A stretch of 37,110 bases of DNA from Hyphomicrobium sp. (GTDB lineage: Bacteria > Pseudomonadota > Alphaproteobacteria > Rhizobiales > Hyphomicrobiaceae). Made by a program: the position numbers and the translations under genes. How positions within the stretch are numbered: position 1 is the first letter of the stretch; every line of letters starts with the position of its first letter. Below are positions 28,239-37,110 of the stretch, piece by piece. The notes under the pieces were generated by a model. The model made no database searches. It had not been told where the DNA came from and saw only the letters and a program-made list of their open reading frames with translations. Location of the stretch: contig PEQZ01000015.1 in the NCBI GenBank assembly GCA_002928395.1, forward strand, positions 1-37,110, in the 5' to 3' direction.

Positions 28239-30782
28239 ATGCGACCACTGGCGGCACCGGCGGGACGAAAAACGCAGCGCGAGCTGTTGTTTCTGCTTGC
28301 CGCAAGCGTTGCAACAGTGGCCACGCTCGTCGCCGGAGTGACCGCCAATCCGTCCCCGGACGCCGGCCCGGAGCAGACCTTTGAAATCATGGCGCTGATC
28401 GCCGTCATGATCGCTCTGGCCACAGCTGCGATCGCCGCCATTTGGAGGTCGCTTGCCAACGCAACCCACGAGACGCGGACTGCGCGCAGCGATCTCGAGG
28501 CCGCGAAAAAGAAACTGGCAACGTCTGAAGCCGTGCACAATGCCGACCCGCAGGTTCTGATGCTGTGGGAACATGGCGGCACGCTGCAACTGGTGAGCCA
28601 TAGCCTGGTGGGCATCGCCGGACTTCCCGAGCACCAGGACGCGTTGCTGCGGTTCGGCCAATGGCTGGAACCGAGTTCCGCGGCGACGTTGACACGCGCT
28701 CTCGACGCCCTTTTTCTGGAAGGCCGGGCCTTCAACGTCATCCTCAAGACGACGACCGGCGGTCACATCGAGGGAGATGGCCGTGCCGCCGGAACCAGGG
28801 CGGTGCTGCGGCTCAAGGGCATCGAAGGCTACAAGCGCGACCTCGGCCACATTATCGATCAGCACGTGGCGCTGGCCCGCGACATCCGGGCCTGCCGTGC
28901 GCTGCTCGATGCGTTGCCGATGCCGGTATGGCTGAAAGATCCGGGTGGTCGCTTGTCGTGGGTCAATCGAGCCTACGTGACCGCCGTCGACGCGCAGGGC
29001 GAAGCGGAAGTGATCGAGCGCCAGATAGAGCTGCTCGAGCAGCGCCAACGCAAGTCCGTCGATGCCTCGCTCCAGCGGCGCGAGACCTTCCGCGACCGCA
29101 TCCATCTGGTCATCGGTGGCGAGCGCAAGGCCCATGACGTAATTGCACTGCCGCTCGAAGACGCCAGCGCAGGGGCCGCAATCGACGTGGCGGCAATCGA
29201 AAGCGCGCAGGGCGAACTCGACCGGCAAGTTGCTGCATACGACCGCACGCTCGATCGGGTGGCGACGGCTGTCGCGATTTTCAGCCGCGAGCAACGGCTC
29301 ACGTTCTTCAACGACGCCTATCAGAAACTCTGGAAGCTCGACGCGGGCTGGCTGGAGACGGGTCCGGCTGACGGCGTAGTGCTCGATCGGCTGCGCGCGC
29401 TTGGCCGGCTTCCTGAAGTAATCAAGTATCCGGAATGGAAGTCGAAAATACTCGGGCGCTACCAGACGGGGACAGCGCTCGACGAGTGGTGGCATCTACC
29501 GGATGGCCGCATCCTGCAGGTGATCTCCGAGCAGCGCCCAGATGGCGGGCTGACCTACCTCTACGTCGATGAAACGGCCCGCATCGCCCTTGAGACCAGT
29601 TTCAATGCCCTGATCGACGTGCAGCGCGAGACCCTAGACAGCCTCAAGGAGGCCGTCGCGGTGTTTTCCACCGACGGCCGGCTCAAGCTCCACAACACGG
29701 CCTTCGAACGGATCTGGAAGCTATCACGCCAGAAGCTCGAGGAACGGCCACACATCGAAGAGTTGACGCAAGTGGCCCGCGCGCAGTTCGACGATGCGGC
29801 CACATGGTTGGCCATTCGCCGCGCTGTCACGTCGTTCTCTGATCAACGCGAACCGATCGAGGGTCAGATGGTTCGGCCTGATGCCAGCGTGATCGACTAC
29901 AGCACGATCCCGTTGCCCGATGGCGCGACGCTCCTGACGTTCGCCGATGTGACCGACGCCAAGCGCTACGAGCGCGCGCTCGAAGAGCGGAACGAAGCGC
30001 TGGTTGTCGCCGATCGGCTGAAGAACCAGTTCATTGGCCACGTTTCCTATGAGCTGAGGACGCCGCTCACCAATATCATAGGGTTCGGCGAGCTGCTCGA
30101 AAGCCTACACTTCGGCCCGCTGAATGATAAGCAGCGAGAATACCTCGGCGACATTTCCGGATCGTCCAGAACCTTGCTCGCGATTATCGACGACATTCTC
30201 GATCTGGCGACCATCGATGCAGGCTCGCTCGAATTGAAACCAGGCCTCGTCAAAGTCAAGACCGTCATCGACAGCGCCATCCGTGGCGTCACCGAACGCG
30301 CCGCGCGCGCCGGCCTCACGCTCGAGATCGCACTCGCACCCGATGCCGTCGAATTCATTGCCGATGAGGCGCGGGTTCGGCAGGTATTGTACAATCTCGT
30401 GTCCAATGGGGTCGGGTTCTCGAAGACCGGCGGCGTTGTGCGGCTGTCCTGCTGGCGCGAGGACGGGCACATGATTTTCATGGTCGAGGACGAGGGCGTG
30501 GGAATCCCAGTTGAACAACAGGCCCGCGTGTTCGAACGCTTCGAGAGCCGCAGTCATGGCTCCAATCATCGCGGCGCCGGGCTTGGGCTCTCGATCGTCA
30601 AGAGCCTCGTCGAGCTGCATGGAGGCGATACGGCCCTCGTCTCGCAGCCCGGCCACGGAACGCGCGTTGCCGTGCGCTTCCCCGAGAACGGCGTGCGTGC
30701 TAAAGCTGATCAAGGATCACTCGCCGCCGCGCGGTCGGCGCTGAGCCAATCGGTTCCGCTGGCACGCGGCAATGCGGCCTGA
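28239..30782 (+). CDS. divL: DivL-type PAS sensor kinase with Tyr replacing the H-box His
   Basis: ATG 28239 in ORF 28161..30782; FIGHVSYELRTPLTNIIGFGELLE (Tyr where HELRTPL is canonical); N box NLVSNGVGFS; G boxes VEDEGVGIP, GAGLGLSIV; PAS-like regions upstream. Confidence 0.87.
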   Translation: MRPLAAPAGRKTQRELLFLLAASVATVATLVAGVTANPSPDAGPEQTFEIMALIAVMIALATAAIAAIWRSLANATHETRTARSDLEAAKKKLATSEAVHNADPQVLMLWEHGGTLQLVSHSLVGIAGLPEHQDALLRFGQWLEPSSAATLTRALDALFLEGRAFNVILKTTTGGHIEGDGRAAGTRAVLRLKGIEGYKRDLGHIIDQHVALARDIRACRALLDALPMPVWLKDPGGRLSWVNRAYVTAVDAQGEAEVIERQIELLEQRQRKSVDASLQRRETFRDRIHLVIGGERKAHDVIALPLEDASAGAAIDVAAIESAQGELDRQVAAYDRTLDRVATAVAIFSREQRLTFFNDAYQKLWKLDAGWLETGPADGVVLDRLRALGRLPEVIKYPEWKSKILGRYQTGTALDEWWHLPDGRILQVISEQRPDGGLTYLYVDETARIALETSFNALIDVQRETLDSLKEAVAVFSTDGRLKLHNTAFERIWKLSRQKLEERPHIEELTQVARAQFDDAATWLAIRRAVTSFSDQREPIEGQMVRPDASVIDYSTIPLPDGATLLTFADVTDAKRYERALEERNEALVVADRLKNQFIGHVSYELRTPLTNIIGFGELLESLHFGPLNDKQREYLGDISGSSRTLLAIIDDILDLATIDAGSLELKPGLVKVKTVIDSAIRGVTERAARAGLTLEIALAPDAVEFIADEARVRQVLYNLVSNGVGFSKTGGVVRLSCWREDGHMIFMVEDEGVGIPVEQQARVFERFESRSHGSNHRGAGLGLSIVKSLVELHGGDTALVSQPGHGTRVAVRFPENGVRAKADQGSLAAARSALSQSVPLARGNAA

Positions 30783-30818
30783 GCGCGCCAGCGACGTCCG
30801 CTACGCACGGAAAACCCC

Positions 30819-32399
30819 ATGGCTGGAACGCTTCGATCGACTGTTTTCGACACGCTGGTCGTGGACGAACCTCAACTCGTCCGCCTAGCCGAACTTGTCG
30901 CGCTCAAGATCCAGGCCGGAGACGTGATCGCGCTGAGTGGCGATCTCGGCGCCGGAAAATCGACCTTCGCCCGCGCACTGATCCGAGCGGCGTTGGCCGA
31001 TCCGGGCGCCGAGGTGCCGAGCCCGACGTTCTCGCTCGTGCAAAGCTACGCAACGGCGCGCGTGCCGATCACCCACGCCGATCTCTATCGCCTGACGGAT
31101 CCGCAAGAGGCGCGCGAGCTTGGACTTGCGGATAGCGCGCCCACCGGATGCCTGATCATCGAATGGCCGGAGCGCGGACCGGACCCGGCGGAATTCGGTG
31201 AGCTACTGCTCATCACGTTCGACGATGTCGCCGCGGATCCGGGGCGCCGCCGGGTTACGGTTAGGCCGCATCGGTCGTGGCTGCGGCGTGTGGAACGTCT
31301 CGGCGAGATTTGGCGGTTTATCGCAACTGCAGCCGCACCCTTCGACTTGAACGCGGCGAGCATCGCCTACCTCCAGGGTGACGCCTCTCCGCGGGCCTAC
31401 GCGCGCATCCGGTCCGGCGGAACCAGCGCCTGCGCAAGCGCCATTCTGATGGATGCTCCGCGCCAGGCCGACGGCCCGCCGATCCGCGACGGCAAACCCT
31501 ACAGCCGCATAGCGCACCTTGCCGAGGACGTGAAGCCGTTCGTGGCGATTGGCACGGCACTGGGGCGCGCCGGCCTGTCCGCGCCGATGATCTACGATCA
31601 GGATCTCGATTCTGGGCTGCTGCTCATCGAGGATTTCGGTGAAGCCGTATTTGGCCGAGTTCTCGCTGAGGGCGGACCGCAGGCGGATCTCTGGCGTGCG
31701 GCCACAGACGTACTCGTGGCGTTGCGGCATTCCCGCATCGACGTCTTGCTCAAGGCATCGAGCCCGCCCGCATACGCTCTGCCGGCCTATGATCGCGATG
31801 CCATGGCGATCGAGACAGAGCTGCTGGTCGACTGGTACGTGCCGGCCGTCGACGGCGCGCCAGCAGGGGGTGGCATGCGTACTGAATTCACGGGGCTATG
31901 GAACCGCATCTTCAGCCGTCTGCTGTTGGAGCCCTCGGGGCTGGTGCTGCGCGATTATCATTCGCCGAACCTGATGTGGCTTCCCGGCCGCACTGGAGTT
32001 GAGCGCGTAGGGCTGCTCGACTTTCAGGACGCCATGAGCGGGCCCTGGGCCTATGATCTGGTTTCACTGCTGCAAGATGCGCGGCTCGACGTCCCTGCCA
32101 GCCTTGAAGCGGCACTTCTTGGGCGGTACGCTGACTGCGTGCGCGAATTCGAGCCTGAGTTCGACGGGGACGCGTTCTCATTTGCCTACGCCGCGTTCGG
32201 CGCGCAGCGCAACACCAAAATCCTCGGCATCTTCGCCCGTCTCGCCCGGCGCGACGGCAAGAATCAATACCTGGTCCACGTCCCGCGCATCTGGGGATAT
32301 CTCGAACGCAATCTGGCGCACCCCGAACTCCGTGAGCTTCGGGCGTGGTACGACTTGCATCTTCCGATCATGCTACGAACGCGACCACTGACTGTCTGA
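30819..32399 (+). CDS. TsaE (t6A biosynthesis ATPase) fused to AmgK-like phosphotransferase
   Basis: 526 aa; N-terminal SGDLGAGKSTFARALI, PSPTFSLVQSY, HADLYRL (TsaE); C-terminal LVLRDYHSPNLMWLPG...VGLLDFQDAMSGPWAYDLVSLLQDAR (APH-like kinase). Confidence 0.92.
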   Translation: MAGTLRSTVFDTLVVDEPQLVRLAELVALKIQAGDVIALSGDLGAGKSTFARALIRAALADPGAEVPSPTFSLVQSYATARVPITHADLYRLTDPQEARELGLADSAPTGCLIIEWPERGPDPAEFGELLLITFDDVAADPGRRRVTVRPHRSWLRRVERLGEIWRFIATAAAPFDLNAASIAYLQGDASPRAYARIRSGGTSACASAILMDAPRQADGPPIRDGKPYSRIAHLAEDVKPFVAIGTALGRAGLSAPMIYDQDLDSGLLLIEDFGEAVFGRVLAEGGPQADLWRAATDVLVALRHSRIDVLLKASSPPAYALPAYDRDAMAIETELLVDWYVPAVDGAPAGGGMRTEFTGLWNRIFSRLLLEPSGLVLRDYHSPNLMWLPGRTGVERVGLLDFQDAMSGPWAYDLVSLLQDARLDVPASLEAALLGRYADCVREFEPEFDGDAFSFAYAAFGAQRNTKILGIFARLARRDGKNQYLVHVPRIWGYLERNLAHPELRELRAWYDLHLPIMLRTRPLTV

Positions 32400-32459
32400 C
32401 AACGAGTTGATCCGATTGGCCGCGCCGATCTCCCCCCAACAACCAGCGAGCATCTACCG

Positions 32460-33185
32460 ATGGCGTGGCGACCAAAGACCGCGATGGTTCTGGCGGCCGG
32501 GCTCGGCACACGGATGCGACCGTTGACCGACACCCAGCCGAAGCCCTTGGTTGCGCTCGACGGCAAGCCGCTGATTGATCACGTGCTCGAACGGCTCGTG
32601 GCCGCCAAGGTGCAGCGCGCCGTCGTCAACGTCCACTATCTGGCGGATCAGCTGGAACGGCACCTCACCAAGCACGCTTCACCTGAGATCGTCATCTCCG
32701 ACGAACGCGGCGTCCTTCTCGATACGGGCGGCGGCGTGGTCCGCGCGCTGCCGAAGATCGGAGCCGAGCCGTTTATCATCCACAATTCAGACTCCGTCTG
32801 GATCGAAGGCGTCGGATCGAACCTCGACCGGCTCATCGAAGCCTGGGACGGTGACCGCATGGACAGTCTGATGCTCCTTGCGATCGGCTCGCGCAGCATC
32901 GGCTACGACGGCGCGGGAGACTTCATCATGGCGCCTGACGGCCGCCTCAGGCGGCGGCCCGAACGCGAGCAGTCGCCGTTCGTTTTCACCGGGGTGTCGA
33001 TCGCGCATCCACGCATGTTCAAGGACGCTCCCAAAGGTGGGTTTTCCCTCAACCGGTTGTGGGACGATGCCATCGACGCTGGCCGTCTTTACGGCGTGCG
33101 AATGGAGGGACTTTGGATGCACGTCGGCACTCCGGAAGCGCTGGTCGAGGCGGAAAGGATCGTGACCAGTGAAGACGCCGGCTGA
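32460..33185 (+). CDS. MurU-like nucleotidyltransferase
   Basis: 241 aa; KTAMVLAAGLGTRMRPLTDTQPKPLVALDGKPLIDHVLERL...NVHYLADQLERHL...SDERGVLLDTGGGV. Confidence 0.9.
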   Translation: MAWRPKTAMVLAAGLGTRMRPLTDTQPKPLVALDGKPLIDHVLERLVAAKVQRAVVNVHYLADQLERHLTKHASPEIVISDERGVLLDTGGGVVRALPKIGAEPFIIHNSDSVWIEGVGSNLDRLIEAWDGDRMDSLMLLAIGSRSIGYDGAGDFIMAPDGRLRRRPEREQSPFVFTGVSIAHPRMFKDAPKGGFSLNRLWDDAIDAGRLYGVRMEGLWMHVGTPEALVEAERIVTSEDAG

Positions 33186-36100
33186 CGCCAACACGCGCGA
33201 GGGGGGCCCCGCGTCGGTGCGGCCGGACACGCGCGTTTTCACCGTGCCGGCCGGGCAGCCGTTCCTTTCGGCGCTGGCGCGGGCAATCCTCGCTGGCGAT
33301 TTGCCGCGCCCCGGCGGAACCAAACCCGGACGTCTCGATCTAGCGGGCATGACGCTACTGATGCCGACCCGTCGCGCCGCGCGTGCGCTGCAGGGGGCAT
33401 TCTTGGCGGAGACCGGCGGCAAGGCCATGCTGCTGCCGTCCATCCGTCCGATCTCGGAGGGCGACGAAGAACTGACGCTGCTGTCCGGACTCGCCGGCCT
33501 GACGACACTCGGCGCAGAGACCGCGGACGTCCCGCCTGCGGTATCTGAATTGGAGCGGCGCCTCGTACTGACCATGCTGGTGCTGACCTGGTCGGAAACG
33601 ATGCGCGCGTCCGGAGACGGAGCGCCAGGTGACATGGAACCGACAGCGGGGGCTTCTTCGCCGGTACAGGCTGCGGCGTTGGCAACCGAGCTCGGTCGAC
33701 TGATGGACATGGTCGAAACGGAAGGCGTCGACCTCGACGGCCTCGCCCGACTCGTGCCGGAGATGTTCTCCGAGCACTGGCAAAAGACGCTCCAATTCCT
33801 CGAAATCGTCACCCGCTTCTGGCCGATGCATCTGGGTGAGCGCGGGCTCGCCTCGCCAATGAACCGTCGCAATCGGCTGATCGAGGCGGAAGCGCGGCGG
33901 CTCGCAGAAGCGCCACCTGGCACGCCAGTAATCGTGGCGGGTGTGACGGGCTCGATCCCCGCGACCGCCGGATTGATGCGCGCGGTACTCGACATGCCAC
34001 ACGGTGCAATCGTGCTGCCGGGCATCGATCATGCACTCGACGACGAGGGATGGGCAGCGATTGCGCCGGATCATCCGGAGCATCCGCAGTTTGGATTGAA
34101 GCGGCTGCTGGACCTGCTCGGGCTTGCGCGCGAGGAGATCGCGGTGCTGCCCGGATCGGAGCCGAGCCCGATGGCCGCCGGACGGATCGCCTTCGTCTCC
34201 GAGGCAATGCGACCGTCGGCCACGACTGCGCGCTGGCACAGTTACGTCGCCAACGCAGATCGTACTGCCGTCGCCGAGGCGATGCAGGGCATGAGCTTGA
34301 TCGCCGCGCCGACAGCACAGGACGAGGCGGAGGCGGTGGCACTCATCCTGCGGCAGGTCGCCGAAACGCCTGGCCGCACGGCCGCACTGGTCTCTCCGGA
34401 TCGGATGCTGGCCCGGCGCGTCGGCGTCAGGCTCGAAAGCTGGGGCATTCGCGTCGACGATAGCGCGGGACGGCCATTCGCGAAGACGGTGCCTGGAACA
34501 TTTCTCGATCTGGTCATCACGGCGGCCGCCTCGAGGTTCACACCCGTCGCGCTGATGCCGCTTCTGAAGCATCCGCTGACACGTCTGGGCCTCGACGCGT
34601 TCGTCATGCGCAAGGCCGCGCGCGCCCTCGAGATTGCGGCGTTCCGCACGGCCTATCTCGGACGTGATCTTGGCGGCGTCGCCGTAGCGCTCGAACGCGC
34701 AGCGCAGCAGGAAGCCGAGGGCGAGCGTCGCGAGGCCGCGGTGAAACGGCTGTGGCAGGAAGACTGGCAGGGCGCACGCGAAATCGTGAAGCGGCTTCAA
34801 GTTGCATTCGCACCGTTGGAGCGCGCGTTCTTGTCGGGCGACACACGGCAGCCCCTCGGAACATTTGCGCGCGCCCACGTGGAGGTGGCCGAGGCACTGG
34901 CAGCGCTGCCGGATACCGAGGGAACCGAGAACTCGAAAGGGCCACCCCGATCGTCGCCGGTTTGGATTGGAGAGGCAGGGCGAGCTGCGTCGACCTTCTT
35001 TACCGGGCTGCTCGACGAGACAATGCCCGCGCCAGCCGTGACCGCCCGCGACTACCCAGATCTCTATCGTGGACTGGTCGCCAACGAGAACGTGCGGCCA
35101 AACGTTCCCGTGCATCCCAGATTGTCTATCTGGGGTCCGTTAGAGGCCCGCCTGCAGCAGCCCGACGTGCTGATCCTTGGTTCGCTCAATGACGGGACGT
35201 GGCCTGAGGCCGCAGACCCAGGCCCATGGCTCAACCGGCCGATGCGCAAGGAGCTGGGGCTGCCGTCGCCCGAAGAAAAGATAGGGCTCGCCGCCCATGA
35301 CTTCACGATGCTGCTCGGCGCCGAACGGGTCTACCTGACGCGTGCCGAAAAGATGGATGGCGTGCCGACGGTGCCGTCGCGCTGGCTCATGCGTCTCGAC
35401 GCACTGCTGGACGGACTAGGCCTCAGGGAGGCACTGCACGCAGATCTATCGTGGCTCGAGTGGGCGCGGAGCCGCGATGCGATCGACAACAGGCGGAGCA
35501 TTGCCGCACCCGCACCACGCCCGCCGGTCGCCGATCGGCCGCGGCGCATGAGCGTTTCGGGCGTCGAAACCTGGATCGCCAATCCTTATGCCATCTTCGC
35601 CCGCCATGTCCTGCGGCTCGAACCGCTGCAGCGGCTCGGCGAGCCGCCCGATGCCAGCCTGCGCGGCGCTATCGTGCACGAGGCTTTGAGCCGATTCACG
35701 GTTGCTTTCCCGTGCTCTCTGCCGCCTGATCCGGCGACCGAGCTGCTCTCCATCGCGCGCGCCGTGCTCGAGGATTACACCGGACATCCACGAGTTGCCG
35801 CCTTCTGGCTGACCCGCCTTGAACGGTTCGCGCACTGGTTCGCTGAAACCGAGGCGGCGCGCCGCGAAGGCTTCGATGCCGTAGCGACAGAGGTCGCCGG
35901 CAAACTGGTGATTCCGGCGCCTGCCGGCCCGTTCACACTGTCGGCCCGCGCCGACCGCATCGATATCGGCGGCGGCTGCGCATCACCGACTACAAGACCG
36001 GGCAAATCCCCAGCGGCGAGCGCGTATTGAGCGGGGCCGCACCACAGTTGCCACTGGAAGCCGCCATCGCAGCCGCGCACGGGTTCGCCGACGTACCGCC

Positions 36101-36359
36101 CGGCACGATCGCTGAACTCAGATACATCCGTGCGTCGGGTGGCGAGCCGCCGGGCGAGGAACGCACAATCAAGACCGCGGATGCCGCGGCCCTCGGTCAG
36201 GCGCAGGTCGCTCAGCTTGCGCAACTGATCGCACGCTTCGATGATCCAACGACGCCCTATTCGGCGCTGCGGCGCTCGCGCTTCAACTACGACTATGACG
36301 ACTTCGCCCATCTTGCTCGAATCGGCGAGTGGTCGGCCGACGACAGCGGGGAGGCTTGA
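33169..36359 (+). CDS. addB: Double-strand break repair protein AddB, interrupted by an apparent -1 frameshift near 35968-35978
   Basis: ORF 33169..36030 has AddB-like helicase/nuclease content; frame breaks at ATATCGGCGGCGGCTGCGC. The next frame continues LRITDYKTGQIPSGERVLSGAAPQLPLEAAIAAAHGF...SRFNYDYDDFAHLARIGEWSADDSGEA* to 36359. Confidence 0.88.
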
Positions 36360-36362
36360 ACC

Positions 36363-37110
36363 ATGGCGCGCCCGTTGACCGAAGCCGGCATCAGGAAGGA
36401 GATCGCGCGCACGACGCGCGCGCAGTCCGATGCCGCCGACCCCAAGGCATCCGTGTGGGTCAGCGCGAATGCCGGCACTGGCAAGACCCACGTGCTGGTC
36501 AATCGCGTGTTGCGCCTGATGCTGGCGGGGACGCCGCCCGAGCGTATTCTATGCCTGACCTACACCAAGGCCGCCGCGGCCGAGATGTCCAAGCGCGTGT
36601 TCGGCACGCTTGCGAAGTGGGTTACCGCGGCCGACGGTTCGCTCCGGCCGGTGCTGTCGGAGTTGTTGACGCGGCCAGCGACGACCACCGACATGACGCT
36701 TGCGCGCACGCTGTTCACGCGCGCCATCGAGACGCCGGGCGGGCTCAAGGTGCAGACCATCCACGCCTTCTGCGAACGCCTGTTGCAGCGTTTCCCGCTC
36801 GAAGCCGGTGTGCCGCCCGGGTTCCAGATCCTGGACGACGAAGAGGCGCGCGCGATCCACGGCGAGGCCATCGAACGCACGCTCGGCAACGCGACGCGCG
36901 ATCGCAATTCTCCGCTCGGCAAGGCGCTTGCTGTGGCGATCGCGCACGCCGCCGACGACCGCTTCGACGACGTACTGAAATCAGCAATCCGCCGCCGCGA
37001 GTGGCTGGAAACCGCCAGCCGCATGGATCTGACGTCTGGGCAGACACCGTTTGCCGCCGCGGGCGCACTTTATCGCAAAGCACTCGGCGTTCGCGCCGGC
37101 GTGACGTCCG
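36363..37110 (+). CDS. addA: AddA helicase-nuclease (3' end outside window)
   Basis: ATG 36363; VWVSANAGTGKTHVLVNRVLRLMLAGTPPERILCLTYTKAAAAEMSKRVF...VQTIHAFCERLLQRFPLEAGVPPGFQILDD; open to window end. Confidence 0.95.
   Translation, partial: MARPLTEAGIRKEIARTTRAQSDAADPKASVWVSANAGTGKTHVLVNRVLRLMLAGTPPERILCLTYTKAAAAEMSKRVFGTLAKWVTAADGSLRPVLSELLTRPATTTDMTLARTLFTRAIETPGGLKVQTIHAFCERLLQRFPLEAGVPPGFQILDDEEARAIHGEAIERTLGNATRDRNSPLGKALAVAIAHAADDRFDDVLKSAIRRREWLETASRMDLTSGQTPFAAAGALYRKALGVRAGVTS

Noticed and set aside
28107-29495. 462-aa minus-strand ORF opposite divL
   Set aside because: No recognisable motif; antisense to a well-supported kinase.
32787-34025. 412-aa minus-strand ORF opposite murU-like/addB
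   Set aside because: Ser/Arg/Pro-rich antisense composition without domain signal.
33355-35115. 586-aa minus-strand ORF opposite addB
   Set aside because: Arg/His/Cys-rich antisense artefact; AddB is supported by motifs and by the addB-addA arrangement.
1-37110. Defence system, prophage, integrative element or CRISPR array
   Set aside because: No integrase, transposase, phage or Cas-like proteins, no att-like direct repeats and no regular repeat-spacer pattern. The only tandem array is the 17-bp repeat after ahcY; AddAB is a housekeeping recombination complex.

Overview
This is a high-GC window with the gene content and order of an alphaproteobacterium, probably Hyphomicrobiales (inferred from gene families only). 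It is mostly ordinary chromosomal housekeeping content. Order: glycerate 2-kinase (partial, -); N-formylglutamate amidohydrolase-like, DUF1244 and GapR/DUF2312 (+); OxyR-type LysR regulator (+); DUF882/YcbK-like M15 peptidase (-, reading frame disrupted near its 3' end); MFS transporter and TerB-like protein (-); class I lysyl-tRNA synthetase (+); prephenate dehydratase and KdsB (-); membrane-anchored cytochrome c (+); a Yej-type peptide ABC operon with two tandem solute-binding proteins (+); a small hypothetical protein (+); NlpC/P60 and M17 leucyl aminopeptidase (-); TadD-like lipoprotein (+); TadG-like vWA pilus protein (-); AhcY, a DivL-type tyrosine 'histidine' kinase, a TsaE-AmgK-like fusion, MurU-like, AddB (frameshifted) and AddA (partial) (+). 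No mobile element, CRISPR array, tRNA or rRNA was recognised. The observations most worth a second look are: a ~175-nt nested and mutually exclusive hairpin cluster between the convergent tadD and tadG-like genes; a 17-bp x5 tandem repeat that begins in the last codons of ahcY and contains its stop codon; a structured ahcY leader beside an AT-rich island and a C9 tract; the His-to-Tyr substitution in the DivL-like kinase; and three single-base frameshifts in two otherwise convincing genes. I did not find clear evidence of a wholly new multi-gene system.
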